DNA of 55,121 nucleotides from Acanthamoeba lenticulata (lineage: Eukaryota; Discosea; Longamoebia; Acanthamoebidae): positions 1-55,121 of the forward strand of contig NAVB01000162.1 in assembly GCA_002179805.1 (NCBI GenBank), read 5' to 3'. The position numbers and the translations under genes were made by a program. Positions 39,549 through 52,300 of the stretch are shown here, piece after piece; positions within the stretch are counted from its first letter, which is position 1, and each line of letters opens with the position of its first letter. A model generated the notes under the pieces. It was not told the DNA's origin, searched no databases, and saw only the letters and a list, made by a program, of their open reading frames with translations.

Positions 39549-41254
39549 ATGAAGAGACTAACAACAGCTGGCTCACGGCCCTTGATCGCTTCTGCTTGCC
39601 GTGGCACAGCGCGGTCGATCTCGCCCTCAGCTCATCTCGCTCTGCAACGGCCGTGCATCTTGACGAGCCAGCACGGGTTCCACGCTACGCCGACTGCGGG
39701 TGTGGACATAAAGGATGCGCTGAATGCGGCCTTTTCTTTCAGATCTACGCCCGAATCGCTCGAGGCCAACAACCTTCTTGCCAAGGAGAAGGAAGTGCCT
39801 TCAGACATTGATTTTACGCTTGAGCCAATCTTGTTCCGGGCCGCACTGAACCAGCACCAGAAAGCAGAAGTGGAGGCCCTCATGCAGGAACTGGCCAAGG
39901 CCAACGCAGCGGCCAAGGCCTTCATCCAAAATCGAGTAGAGAAGTTTATGAAGCAAATGGATCAGGAGACGGCAGCCAGCAAGCAAAAGGCCGTCACCAG
40001 CTCCAACGCCGCCAAGGTCAACGCCACGACCAAAATCGAAACCCAACCAGCCAACAAGGAAGAGGAGACCAGCAAGCGCGCACCCATGGGTGATCAGTCC
40101 TTTCCCACCGTCTCCTTACCCATCTTTGTGGACTGCAGATGAGCTGACGTAGCAGCTGCTACGCGCTTCATGAATGCAGACAAGATGTCGCTGCAGGAGG
40201 CCGTGCTGCACGGACAATTGACCGCGAGGGAGCTCGAGGGCGTCCTCCGCGACCTCCATCGCGACGTCATCCTCACCCCCGCTGACGAGCAGCAGATCAA
40301 GGGTACCCACCCCCACTCTTCCGTCCATTCATCCCATCCCTCCTCTGCACGAGGCCTCGTCGTCGCCATCTCATGCGATGTCCGGCTCATGGGCGTCCCT
40401 TGTCCGAGCCAGACGAAGCGAGAGCTCTGTGGGAGGCGGGCACCGCCGCGGTTCTTAACGTCGACCAGTCCCTCCCGAAGCACTTCACCACGATGGTGCG
40501 TGTGCACTAGCTGCTTTCTCTCCCCAGCCGAGCGATCGAGCGGTCGTCGCGGACAGCTTACGCGTGCTTGGGGGGGGGGGGAATGATCGCAGGTGATTGA
40601 CGCCTTCCCTTGGGCCAACCTGCTCATGGCCGACGACGTGACCAAGCTCGTCCTCGACAGCCCGCTCGCCAAGGCTGCCGCCAGGATCCGGTGCCCCACC
40701 CCTAAAAATTTGAATAATTCTCAATTTAATTATTTAATTATGTTTTGAATTGTTTGGGCTGATTTTCACGAAACGTTTTGTGGGTGGACAGGGCCCAGGA
40801 GGTGCTGGACCGCCAGGAGCGGTACAAGAAGGAGCTGTCGTGGATCTCGCGGATGGTCGTGCCGACCATCGCTACGGCCAAGGTGAAGAAGGGCCAGGCG
40901 CCTCACGTCTACGACGCAGCCCTGGACGCCGTCATCCAGAACGAGTTTGATAAGCTCCTCGGCTCGGCCACGGGCGAGAAGCTCACCGAGGACACGTTCC
41001 GGCGCGTGGTGTCGAGGCTCGAGGACGCGCCGGAGAACATCGCGCGCACGATCGCGTCGACGCTCCACAGCACGTTCGTGAACCACTTCATCGGGCGGAC
41101 CTCGGCCGCCGGGATCGACTACTGGGCGTCCAGGAGCTTCGCCAAGCGGCTCCTCTCCCAGATGAAGCCCCTCAACCCCTACCTGGCCCAGCGCAAGCGC
41201 GACCTTGATGCCGCCGCCTCGCGCGCCTCTTCCTCGCGCGCCTCCTCGGCCTGA
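39549..41254 (+). CDS. Unknown protein, probably mitochondrial
   Basis: Five exons (39549-40089, 40156-40302, 40413-40495, 40593-40690, 40792-41254) sum to 443 residues. Residues 1-50 have Arg, Ser and Ala but no acidic residue ('MKRLTTAGSRPLIASACRG', 'ARSISPSAHLALQRP'), a typical mitochondrial presequence, possibly cut before 'FHATPTAGV'. The mature part is mainly helical: 'LFRAALNQHQKAEVEALMQEL', 'FIQNRVEKFMKQMD', a Lys/Thr-rich linker, then 'DKMSLQEAVLHGQLTARELEGVL', 'HFTTMVIDAFPWANLLMADD' and a C-terminal helical block. No catalytic motif or TM segment is evident. I do not recognise the family. A structural or assembly role in mitochondria is a guess. Confidence 0.7.
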
Positions 41255-41847
41255 TGATCTGATGATCATCTCTCGAACCGCTGGGACTAGTCGAGGAAGA
41301 AGAAGAGGTCGAGCTCGATGATGTGGTTGGGGGTTTCTTCTATTTTGCTGCTCCCCAATGGGGGAGCGCACAAACAAATAAATAAAGCAAAAAAAAGACA
41401 AACAAAGGTATAAGTAACAAGAAGCCTGCCCACGCGAGGCGGAGGGGAGGAGGGCAAGCAATCGGGCGGCCACCCTTGTGGCTCCTCCTCTTCCTCCTCC
41501 TGTGGCTGGCTGGCTGGCTGGCTGGCGGCAATCCTCCTTCCTCGCCTCCGGACTGTTTGGCTCTCCAATGCGATCTGCTGTTGGTTGACGAGGGCTAGAC
41601 CCGGTTGCTCCTCCTCGACGAAGAGAAGAGTCCTCATGTCGTCCCCGTCGGCGCGGCTCTCCTCGCGCGCCACTCCAGTCCGTCGTACGCTCGATTTCAC
41701 ACAATATTAAACAAAAAATCGCATCCTCCTCCTCCTCCTCCTCTCCTCTTCCTCATCTTCGTCATCGTCGTCCTCGCCGCCGGTGATGGTGATGATGATG
41801 TACAAGCCGTGGTTCGCCTTCGCAGTGACGTCTCTTCTCCTCCTTGC
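41255..41847. other. Convergent spacer with microsatellites
   Basis: 593 bp between the stop of the putative mitochondrial gene and the stop of the Gln-rich regulator. It contains a TGGC tetranucleotide run (about 41505-41524), CTC/TCC runs near 41470-41500 and 41725-41755, and the doubtful ORF described separately. Confidence 0.5.
41287..41637 (-). CDS. Doubtful small ORF with one hydrophobic segment
   Basis: ATG 41637 to TAG 41287, 116 residues. It has a plausible start ('MRTLLFVEEEQPGLALVNQQQ'), a central low-complexity part caused by a (TGGC)n microsatellite, one hydrophobic stretch ('LLVTYTFVCLFFALFICLC') and an acidic/Phe-rich end. The hydrophobic stretch coincides with an AT-rich segment (41390-41420) that looks like an intron in sense orientation, so this may be two short exons or nothing. 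It lies between two convergent genes. Confidence 0.2.
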   Translation of the reverse strand: MRTLLFVEEEQPGLALVNQQQIALESQTVRRRGRRIAASQPASQPQEEEEEEPQGWPPDCLPSSPPPRVGRLLVTYTFVCLFFALFICLCAPPLGSSKIEETPNHIIELDLFFFLD

Positions 41848-44800
41848 TTAGAGGTTCTCCCACCAGGGCGCCTCGAGGTCCTCCAGGGTGTCGTCGAGCG
41901 AGAGGCCGAAGCCGGACGGGTCGCCGCCGGGCATGCCGCCGACGCCCGAGCCGGGCATGCCGTCGGGGCCGAGGCCCAGCATGCCGCCCAGGCCCCCGCT
42001 GCCGAAGCTGTCCATCATCATCATGCCCATGCCCTCCATCATCCCCGCCGGCGCCTGCGCCGGCTGCTGGCGCTGGCCGGCCTGCAGCTGCTCGTCCATC
42101 CGCTCGTCGGGCTTGAGCGCAGTCGACTGCGGCTGGTCTCCGGCCGACTCCTCGTCCGAAGACTGCGAGGACGATGAAGACGACGACGACGACGACAACG
42201 ACCCGCCGTCGCCGCTCTCGCGCAGTCCGCCGTTGTCCTCGCGCTCGCGTTTCCGCTCGCGCTCCTCGAACTGGTCGTCGCCCTTGAGGCCCTTCTCGCC
42301 GGGCGTGCCCACGCCGCCGCTGCTGTCCAAGTCGTCCGGCTGCTCTCGCTCCCGCTTCTTGCTGCGCGGCGTCTGCTTGCTTCCCGCGCCGGCGGCCGCC
42401 CGCTTGTTGCCCGTCGGCGTCGAGGCCCGCGCCCGGCCCGAGCTCGGGCTCGGCTGCGACGTGGCGCTCGTGCTCGTGCTCGAGGGCGTCGCGATCGGGC
42501 TCGGCTGGTTGGGCGTCGGCGTGCCGTCGCTCGTGGCCGCGGCGGTGGTGGTCGTCGTGGTCGTGGCCGCGGTGGTCTGCCCCGGCGTGCCCACGCCGCT
42601 GGCGGCGCGCGTCTTGGCGCCGGCCCGGCCGCCGCGCGCAGCGCGCGCCCCGCGGGTCTGGCCCTGCGCCTGGCCCTTGGCGGCGGTCTTGGCTCCTGGC
42701 GGCGACATATCGCCCGTCGGCGGAGCCTCCGGTGCCTGTGTGCGGTGCGCGTGTGCGTGTGTGCGTTAGTCGATTATGATCAACAGACACGCACGCGTGT
42801 GTGTGTGGTGCGCGCGTACCTGAGGCTGCGGCGGGGTCATCTGCGCAGACAACTGCTGGGGCGACATCTGGGGCTGGTGGGGCGACATCTGGGCCACGTG
42901 GGCGGGCACCAGCTGGTGCGCGGGGGCCGTCGGCGCGCCCATCATTGGCGGAGCGTGGCCCGGCCCGGCCGGAGGGCCCATCCCGCCGGGACCGGGGCCC
43001 ATGTGGGCCGCGGCCGAGTAGGCGCCCATCATGGGCGGCGGGCCCGGGGGCGACGCCAGCGGGTGGTGCATCACGCTGGGGCTCATGGGCCCGTGCGGGC
43101 CGGGGGCCATCACCATGGCTCCGGCGCCCTGCTGCTGTTGCTGCTGCTGCTGTATGTACACTTGTCGTCGCCGCTGCTGCATGACCAACTGCTGCTCCTT
43201 CTTCTCCCACAGCACCTGTGGCAAAGGCCATGATGACGTCAGCCGCCAAAGAAAAGGCCAAGGAAAAGGAAAAAGAAGAAGGAAAAGGAAGGGGGCGAGT
43301 AAGCGCACCTTCTGGAAGTGGGAGACCATGGCGTTGAGGGCTGGGTAGACGACGAGCAGGCGCTCAATCTGGTTGAGCTGGAAGTCGAGCGACTCGAGCT
43401 CGTTCATCTGGAGGAAGATGTTGAGCACGAGCCCGATCATTTCCTGCATGGGCGGCCCGCCACAACACGACCTCCACTCCTCCTTGTGCGAGTCGGCCAA
43501 AAACCTGCATCGCCACCAACCATCACCACCATCATCAAAAAGAAGCATCAGCTTCTGCTACATCTCATGGTGTCGACAAAAATGGTGTCGACAAAACCAA
43601 AGGCGCGAGTAGAGGAGAGGAGACGCACTTCTTGGCCCAGAAGAGGGCCTTGTCCTTCATGCCCATGCGCCAGCAGCAGGCGGCGTGGAGCGAGTATATA
43701 CAGAGGCAGAAGGTGAAGTAGGCGTAGGTAGGGAGTGGATCGGGCGTGGTCTGGATCACGCGGAGCTCCTTCTCGAGCTTGTCCATGGACTCCATCAACT
43801 GGTAGAAGTAGCTTGTCGAGTCAAAGTAGGGCGGCCCGCCCGCGCCCAGCGCCGCCTGCATCAACCCCGAAGGCGGCGGCCCGCCCACCGGCGTCATCGG
43901 CCCGGCGCCAGCGGCAGCACCGCCGCCGGGGGTTCCGGGGGCAGGCACGGAGGCGGGCGACGCCATCGGCATGCTGCCCATGGCCGTCGGGCCCGACGTC
44001 CACGAGCCAAAGTGGGACGGCGCCGGCGGGGACATGGGCTGCTTCCCGGCGGCCGAGACGGGCATGGGCGACGGCGCGGCGCAGGTGGCCGGCGACGTCG
44101 GGTGGGCCGACAGGTTGCCGCGCGGCGAGGCCGGCGGGAGCGACGGCGACGGGGCGGCGGTGGCGGCTGCGTGGTGGGGCGTCCCGTAGGCCGACGGGGT
44201 CGGGGCGCAGGGCGTCCCGTAGGCCGACGGCGGCGGAGCGCAGGGCCCCGATTGCTGCTGGGCCGCGTGTTGCGAGTGCTCGAGCTGCGAAGACTTCATG
44301 TGGATGTTGAGCCCGTTGATCACGTTGATCAGCACCCGACCGGCGGCATTCCCTGCATTCCGCGCGAGGGCCAAGGAGTGAGGAAAACAATTTCAAGAAT
44401 CTGGGCGCGTACGAAAGAATGTACCGCGGCCATGGCTGAGGATGGAGACGGGCATGGCCTGGCGGATGCCGTCCGAATTGGACTCGATGAAGGTGTGGTA
44501 GGGGAGGTCGGGCGTCTGGTTGCCCTCGCGCTGCATCTGGATCAATCGCTCCAGCGAGATCGTCGGATCGCACGAGATGAAGAACATCGAGTGGAAGTAC
44601 AGGATGCTGCTGTACGCCCTGCTCCCCAAGGATCATAAATATTATTAATTTTTAAAAAAGAAAAATGAACAATTAAAAGAGAAGAGAAATGGAGCTTACC
44701 CGAGTCGCTTGCAGATCTTCATGGCGAGCTCGGCGTAGAACTGCTTCCACTTGGACGAGGAGGGCACGGTCTCCATGGCGGCCTCGATGTAGGCCATCCC

Positions 44801-47800
44801 CAGCAGCGCCTGGCAACCGCGAGAGAAGGAGAAGAAAAAGAAAAGAAATCACGTGAATATAAGGGGGGACATGTTGCGCTTGGGGGCAAGGAGAGGAGAA
44901 GAAGGGGGAAGAGGAAGCAGACCTGGCCGAGTGTGTAGTCGATGGACTGGCGCTGCTCGAGCGTGTGGACAAGGTGCTCGTGCGCCTTGTTCGCAAACTC
45001 TCGCGTCATCCTGAAATTGGCTCGCAGCAGCGAGCCTGCGGACACACATAGAGTAGCTCAAGTCAGCTTCAAATCGAAGAAGACGATGACTACGATGAGG
45101 ATAAAGGGGAAGGAAGAGGGCAGTACCGAGGGCCATGACAACATATACAGAGAGCGAGAGCGGCGTGCGGACAGAGGCGCCCTCGGCGGTGCCCAGGATG
45201 TACTTGACGTTGGCGTCCAGCAGCGCGCTCGGGTTGATGGGCACCAGCTGGAAGAGGTAGCTTCTGTACATGTTCAAGTTATCCCAGACCTCGTTCACCT
45301 GCGCGAGCCCCAGTTCCGACCGCGACACGGCCACGTTGGGCTGCATCGCCGACGGACCGCCGCTGCCGCCGCCGCCATTGCCGCCCATTGGTGGAGCTGC
45401 GCCGCCGGGGACCATGGCCCCGGGCCCGAGGCCGTTGCTGTCCTGGCCGCCCGGCTGACCCGGGTGGCCGATGGCCTGCTGCGGGCCGCCGGCGCCGTGG
45501 CCCATGGGCATGCCTGCGGCCTGCATGGGGACCTGCGGGCCGCCGGCGCCGAGCATGCTCGGACCGCCGGGTGCAATCATGCCAGCGGGCCGCTTGGGCT
45601 GCATGCCCATGCCGCCCGGATGGCCCGCGTAGCCGCCCGGATGCCCGACGACGACGGGACCGCCGCCGGGCTGCGTGCTTAGCATTCCGCCGGGCGCCGC
45701 GCCTGGCTGGCCGGGCTGGCTGCCGAGCGGCTGTGGTGGCTGCGTTTGTGACGGCTGCTGCTGCTGTTGCTGGGGGTCGACGACAACAACGCCGCCTTGG
45801 CCGACGGGCGAGGGCGCGGCCATGGTCGGACCCGATTGGACGGGCGAGGGCGCGCCGGGGCCGCCAGGCCCCTGGGGCGGTACCGCGGCGCCCGGCATCT
45901 GCTGGCCAAGGGCCTGGTTGAGTCGCCGGATCTGCTGCGGGCGGACCTGCATCTGGTGCAGGTGCGTCTGTGGCGAGAACACGGGCGCCACGCCGCCGTC
46001 GCTGCCGGCGCCGCGGGGCGGGACTTCGCCATTGCGTCCATAGTAGCCCGGCGGCGGGTAACCTTGCGCCGGGTGGGCCGGCGGCGCGCTGGAAAAGACA
46101 ACGAAGCGTTAATGTGGGTGATGACGTCAGCCAAAAAACGAAACGAATGAAAGCGAACCTGTCGTAGAGGGAGCCATGCGGCCCGGCCTGCGGGTGGAAC
46201 GCGCCGCCGTAGCCGGCTGGCGGCTGTTGCGAGACTACGCCCGACGTGGGCATGTGCGGGTTCGACATGGTGCGCGTCGGGTTGCCCCGGCCCGGGAAGA
46301 AGTTGGGCGGCGGCTGGCCCGGCGCGCCAGCATGAGGCGGCATGCCCGCGCCGTGGGGCGGGGGCACCTGGCCGGGCGCCATGTGCGACCCGAACGGCCC
46401 GGGCGCGCCCGTCGGGGCGCCGGCCTGTGGCGGCTGGCCCTGGCCTTGTAGGTGCGGCGGCAGCTGCTGCGGGTTCTGCTGCTGTTGCGGGCCGCCGTAG
46501 TTCGCGGCGGCGTAGGCGGCATAGGCGGCGCGCTGCGCCATGCCGGGGTGGTGTCCGCCCATGCGAGGGTCCATGCCTGCCCATATATAAAGGTTATCGT
46601 TACAGGTCAACGAAGTGCCCCAAAATATCACCAAATCCAAATATGGCAAAAATGAAAATAAAATAACCAAATCTTAGGACCTAAAACACGCATTCCATGT
46701 AGCGGTCCACAACAACCACGACACCCGACGACGGTGGTGACGTACCCATCTTCATCTGGTTGTTCATGGCGTCGTAGGAGACGCTGCGCACGAGCCCGGG
46801 CTGCCCGGGCTGGGGGTGCTGCGGCTGAGCCTGGGGCGGCTGTGGCTGCTGCTGGAGCTGGTCTGCTCGCCCGGCCAGGCCGCCGATCGGCCCGCTGGCG
46901 GGCCCGCTCGAGCCGGCCGCCATGCCCGGCACGCCGCCCTTCCCGCCCCACTTGGCCGCCATCGACGGCTGCATCATGCCGCCGCCGCTGCCGCCCTGCG
47001 GGCCGCCAGCGCCGACGCCGCCGGGCCCCATGGACGGGGAGGGCGGTTGCTGCGGGCCGCCCATGAGCTGCGGCTGCGGTTGGGGGCCGGGCGGCGTGGG
47101 CGCCGACGCGGCGCCGACGGGCATGGCGCCCGGCGGCGAGGGCGCGGTCGCGGCCGAGCGGCCCGCAGCGACGGCCTGCTGCTGCTGTTGCTGCTGCTGT
47201 TGTTGCCGCTGCAGCTGCTGGATCTGGAGCTGCTGAATCTGCTGGAGCTGCTGCTGTTGGTGCTGCTGGTGATGGTGCAGCTGCTGGAGCTGCTGGTGCA
47301 TGCTGTGCTGGCTGAGGCCTTGCTGCTGGAGCTGCTGGTGATGGACCTGCTGCTGGTGCTGTTGGTGCTGCTGGAGCTGCTGCTGTTGCTGCATGTGGAG
47401 GTGCTGCAGCTGGGCTTGCGTCGTGCCGCTCGGGGGCAGGCCCTGCTGCTGTTGCTGCTGCTGATGTTGCTGCTGTTGTTGCTGCTGCTGCTGCTGCTGT
47501 GACGAAGTAGGAGGCTGTTGTTGTTGTTGCTGCTGGGCGGTAGGCTGGCCGGTGCCCGCCGCCGACTGCGAATTGGGGCCTCCGCCTCCTGCTTGGCCAG
47601 TTTGTGGTTTGCTGCCTTGGGGCGCGCTCTCATTTCCATTGAGCATCCCATTTGAGAAGTCTTGGTCCTGAAAGTCGTCCAATTTGTTGTTCGATGAGCT
47701 CCTAGAAAATCGTAAACCAGCACCTGCTTGGCGACAACCGACAATTGGATTAAATGTTAACGAGGAGGGATCAACATGTTCTTACACAAGGGGTGGGTGG

Positions 47801-48673
47801 CGCACCTCCAGAGGAAGCTGATTGTTGCTGTTGCTGCTGCTGCGAAGAGGACGGGGGCGATGCTGTCGCCGTCGTGGAGGGGGTAGTAGAAGAGGGGGAA
47901 GGGGAAGATGTTGTAGCCGAAGTAGAGGTAGAGCCAGCCGACGACGAAGGAGAGGCGGTAGAGGCCGTTGTCGTGGTGGTCGTTGTGGCTGACGCACCAC
48001 CTTCGTTGCCGCCGCTGCTGGTGCCCCAGCTAGCCGACGGCCCGTTGGTTGATGAGCCGCTGGCCGACTCGGCGGTGCCCTTGTTGCGTGAGGCAGGTGG
48101 GTACATGTCGCCTGGATTGTGGTACGACTGTTGGCCAGATCGGCCGGCACTGAGAGGCGCTGATGGAGGACCGAATGAGTCGGGCGGCAGCAGGGACAGG
48201 TCCAAATCATTCATGAGGGCGTCTTCCATTTTCTGGAAATCGGTATCAAGACCGACCACCGACTCTTGCTTGAGAAATTGGTCGTATAATTCCTCATCGA
48301 ACGAAGAACCTGCGCCAAGACCGACCGAACTAAATCCCACGTTGCTCGTGCCGCCACCATTCGAAGCCATGCCGAGTTGATGATGATGCGGCATGGGAGC
48401 CGTCGAGGGCATTGGTGGTGGATGGTGCAGAAGAGGCTGCTGCTGTTGGTGGTGGTACGATGGATGGGACTGTAGCTGTTGGTGATGCTGGGGATGCTGC
48501 TGGCCGGGCGGGGGACCTTGCATGCCACCGCCGGCGGCACCATAATGAGGCTGGTGCTGCTGATGCAGCTGATACGGCGCCGCATGCGCGTGCTGCTGAT
48601 GTGCCGCCATGTAGCCACGGGGAGGTGGCGGTCCACCCGCCATCCCTCGGCCGTCGCCTTGCATGTAGTTCAT
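41848..48673 (-). CDS. Very long Gln/Gly/Pro-rich putative transcriptional regulator with helical middle domain
   Basis: ATG 48673 to TAA 41848 through about twelve exons (first 48673 to about 47790, second about 47701-46748, third about 46575-46160, fourth about 46089-45127, then short ordered exons to about 43310 and a last long one). It probably encodes over 1700 residues; exact boundaries are uncertain. The N-terminal thousand residues are activation-domain-like: His/Gln, poly-Gln, Gly/Pro/Met. The ordered part (about 45330-43310) is all-helical: 'YRSYLFQLVPINPSALLDANV', 'LSLSVYVVMALGSLLRANF', 'LEQRQSIDYTLGQALLGMAY', 'FYAELAMKICKRLGAYSSILY', 'CIYSLHAACCWRMGMKDKAL' and 'MQEMIGLVLNIFLQMN'. 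The spacing resembles the middle homology region of fungal Zn2Cys6 factors, but no zinc cluster is seen. The C-terminus is an Arg/Lys/Glu-rich, Ser-rich tail. Possibly two genes. Confidence 0.65.
47150..47540. repeat. CAG/CTG-type trinucleotide tracts encoding poly-Gln
   Basis: Dense CTG/TTG (CAG/CAA on the coding minus strand) runs interrupted by His and Leu codons. The longest pure Gln stretches are about ten residues near 47480-47505. Such tracts are length-variable in many genomes. Confidence 0.85.
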
Positions 48674-49357
48674 GTTGACTTAATTCTGCTCTATTTTCTC
48701 GCCGCGCTCTTCTCTCGGTGGCCCCACGATTTCGTCGCGCCGATGTTCGCTCGCGTTGGCCAACTCGATTCAACCAACCCTTCTTCTCGCCTCCGCTCTA
48801 AGATGTCAAGCGACGTCGAACGCGATGCTGCTGGCGGGGGGACTCGTTTTTTAACGTCTCGCGGTGAGACAAGAGCTGAGAGCCGGCCGTAGAGTTTCTG
48901 AATCTCTCTCTCTCTCTCTCTTTGCGATGGCCGCACGCAACTCGTCCACCACCTGCTCTAATGCTGTTGGAGGGCTCCTTCACTCCAATGGCCCATCAAC
49001 CACCAGCTTCGAACAAAAGGGGGTAGAAGAAAGAGAAAAACACAACCAACACCCACACACCAGCTCGCTGCAAATAACTGCCACCGGTTCCCAGACACCA
49101 AGGCCACCCGGACGACGGACGACGCGGAATACCCGGTTATTTCGACGTTCTAACCCATTCCGCATTGGCCGCTTCCGCAAAACGAAAGAAAGGTAGCGTG
49201 TTGCTAGCGGGTTACGAATGCTCGCGCACAATTCCTGCACAGCTCGATCTAACCGTCACGTTCTTGGCTTAGGTGGCCGGTTTTTACCGGACGGGCACCG
49301 GTCAAGTCCCGGCCCTTTTGCGTGGTGATCATGCTTCGGTGCATAGCCGTTGGTCAG
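48674..49357. promoter_or_regulatory. Upstream region of the Gln-rich regulator; 3' flank of SHQ1
   Basis: 684 bp. It carries a (CT)n run at about 48901-48923 and several frames without family support, including a plus-strand ORF starting ATG 48926 that encodes basic low-information sequence. It presumably contains the promoter of the minus-strand regulator gene. Confidence 0.4.
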
Positions 49358-52300
49358 TCACACCTGTCGTGGGCCTTCCTCGTCCTCCTCCTGTTCGACA
49401 TCCATCACCAGCTCAGGCGCTTCGCGCTCGAGCTCCTCCAAGGGCCACCCGAGGTCCTCCTTCTCGACGAGCTCCACCGCCTCCCTGAGCTTGGTCTTGA
49501 GGGAGCGCAGTCGATGGTTGCTAGGAGATCGTCAAGAGGTTGTCATGGAACGATTAATTAGGAAAGTGAAGCCAAGAACGTTTTCCTTACTTGCAGGCAC
49601 CCAGTCCATAAGTGGACAAAGCAACGTGATAGATAAGGATAGGGAATCATGGGTACCTGTAGGATTGCAGCCACACGCAGTAATCGTCGACAAAGAGCTT
49701 GCAGTGGTAAAATCGCGGGTCGGACCGGTCCAAGACCCGCTTGACCCCAAGCAGAGCGCGCAGCACGCTCCGCTTTCCCATCGAGAAGATGACCACCACG
49801 TCCTTCATCACCGTCTGCGCCAGTCCCCAGTGCCTGCGCGTTTCATCGTTGGCAAAAGAGAGAGAGAGTTCAGAATCGCGATTGTTGTTGCTGTTGTAGT
49901 TGTTATTTGTGACCAAGATGGAGGCACACGTACCGGTAGAGAGGATACGCGAGCGATCGCCGCACGCAGGCCGTGAGGGTCTGTCCGATGCCGCCAAAGA
50001 CCTCCAGCCAGCTCAGGGTCGGGCTCAGGAAGGTGACCGTCCAGTCCGACTCGCACGTCGGCTCGTCCTGGTGGTGGTGGTGTTGCGTCAACGTTCACGT
50101 GCAGTTTGCGTAAGGCCGCATGGATGTGCGTACCATGGTGGTGCGCTGGTTGTAGGCGTAGGCAAAGACCAGGTCGACGAGGCCCAGGAGGGTGGCCTTC
50201 TCGTTCTCCAGGATGTCTGCACGCGGGACCACACATGACATGATCATAATCGTGGTCATCGTCAGCCCCAAACAACACGACGCAGCTAATGAAACATTCC
50301 GTACATTCTTTCCGCGGGAGACGAAGCAGGGTCTCCTTTTCCTCCTGCGTCCACTCGATCACCTTCTCCTCGATCGCCGTTCGCATCTTCATCTCCTCCT
50401 TCAGCTCCTCTCGGCTCTTCTTGGGCTTCGCCTTCGCTTTCTTGTCCTTTTCGTCGTTGTTGTTCGTCTTCTTCTTCGCACCAGTCGTCGCGCTCGGCCT
50501 CGGAGCCTCCTTGAGCTCAGGCGGGCTCGGCTTCGTCTGTGGCGCCGTCGTTGTCGTCGGCGCGGGTGTCGACGTCGACGCCGACGGTGACGCGCCAAAG
50601 ACAAGGCCGGGCGGGACCTTGGTGGTGGACGCGGGCGAGCTGAAGGTGAAGGGCCCGTCGGGCAACGACGTCATCGTCGGCGCGGTCACCGGCGACTGCG
50701 GGGCAAAGGGGAAAGGCTCACCAGACTTGAGGTGCGGGCTCGGCACGTCGAACGAAATGCCCCCGAACGGCGACGTCGGCGCCGGCGCCGAGGCCCGGAC
50801 GGGCGTGACGGGCGCCATGGTTTCGGGCGTGGCGGCGGCGGCGGCCGCGGCCGTGGCGTCACGCGGCGGCGAGGAGGCCGCCTGGCTTTCGGAGACGGCC
50901 GTGGCCGTTGGCCCGACTTCCATGATCAACGGCGTTGGCGGGGCAGCGGCTGAAGAAGGCAAAGGTGACGTCGACGTTGAAGAAGAGGAAGAGGAAGAGG
51001 AGGAAGAAGAAGGCAGGAGGAGGCTCGAGGGGATCGACGAGGCAGCGGACGGCTTAGGCTGGAGCTCGAGCTCGCTTCTCGAGACGGACGTCGCTGACGA
51101 CGATGACGATGATGAAGTCGAAGAAGAAGGAGAAGAAGAAGGAGCGATGCGCTTGATGCTGACGGCCTTCATTTCGCGGGCCACGTCGATGACCTCGTCC
51201 TCTTCTTGGTCCTCGTCATCCGCTCCCTCCTTGTTCGTAGTCGTGCTCTGCGTGTGCGCGCAAAAACGCGTGTGAGCGTCGGCACGCACGACCGGGTGGT
51301 AGTGGTGGGTGGTGGGCGGGACGCACGATCTCCTGGATCATGAGGGGCCGCCGGGTGACGCCCGCGCTGGCGGGGCGGTGGCCGCCCGGGCCGATCTCCT
51401 GCACGAGCGACCGCGTGCTCCCGAACGGGAAGGGCCGCAGGCCGGCCCCATCGGCCTCCCCGGCCTGCTTGGCGGCGGCGGCCGCGGCGGTTCGCTCCTC
51501 GTCCTCGCGCTCTTTGTTGGTCTTGAGCATGATGATACGCGGGGCCGACGACGATGACGACGAAGCGCCGATCTCCAGCGTTTGCACGTTTGGCTTGCGG
51601 GCCTCGTTGGTCTCACGCAACGCGTTCTCGGCCTCCCCAGCCTCGTCCTCGTCGCGGGCCTCGCTGGTGGCGGTGGCCAGAGGCCGCGCGCTCAGGTACT
51701 CGCGTTTGAGGGTGGCGTAGTGGCGCTTCTCGCGGATCCAGTGGGGCTCGAACCGGATGAGCTCCTGGATGGTCCCGTCCATTACAAAGTCGGCCCTGCT
51801 CCCTCAGCAGCCACGATCGTCCCCCCACGGCGGTGTCGACGCATCAGAGGCCGGCACACGCGGGACAGGGCAGGAGAAGAGGACGAGGGCGACGAGGTAC
51901 ATGTAGTGCTCGGGATCGAACTTGTCGTCCTCGGTGAGGAGGCGCAGCTCGCGCCGTTCGCTGGCCGGCGTCGTGTCCGGGTCGGGCAGCTCCACGATCT
52001 CCAGCGTCTGCGCGTCCAGCATGTCGACACATATCGCACACACGCGCGCCATAAGGGCAATGAGCGCACAGAGACACACACGGGGGGTCTGCTGGCGGAA
52101 GGAAGTCGGACCTCCTCCTGGATCTGCGAGAAGAAGCCGCTGTACTGGTTGTTGAACCCGTACCGCACGCCCTTGAGCAGCCCCTGCGTGCACGTGCCAG
52201 GCAAATGGAAGAGGAGGAAGAGAGTGAGGAGCCGAGGGTGGAGAGGGCTAGGTGACTAGACGCGCGCACCTCAGCAGGGGCTGGTGTTTGCTCCACTTCC

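Noticed and set aside
48926..49196. Plus-strand ORF between the Gln-rich regulator and SHQ1
   Set aside because: Low-information Ser/Thr/Arg sequence, no splice-consistent extension and no family cues; more likely promoter and flank.
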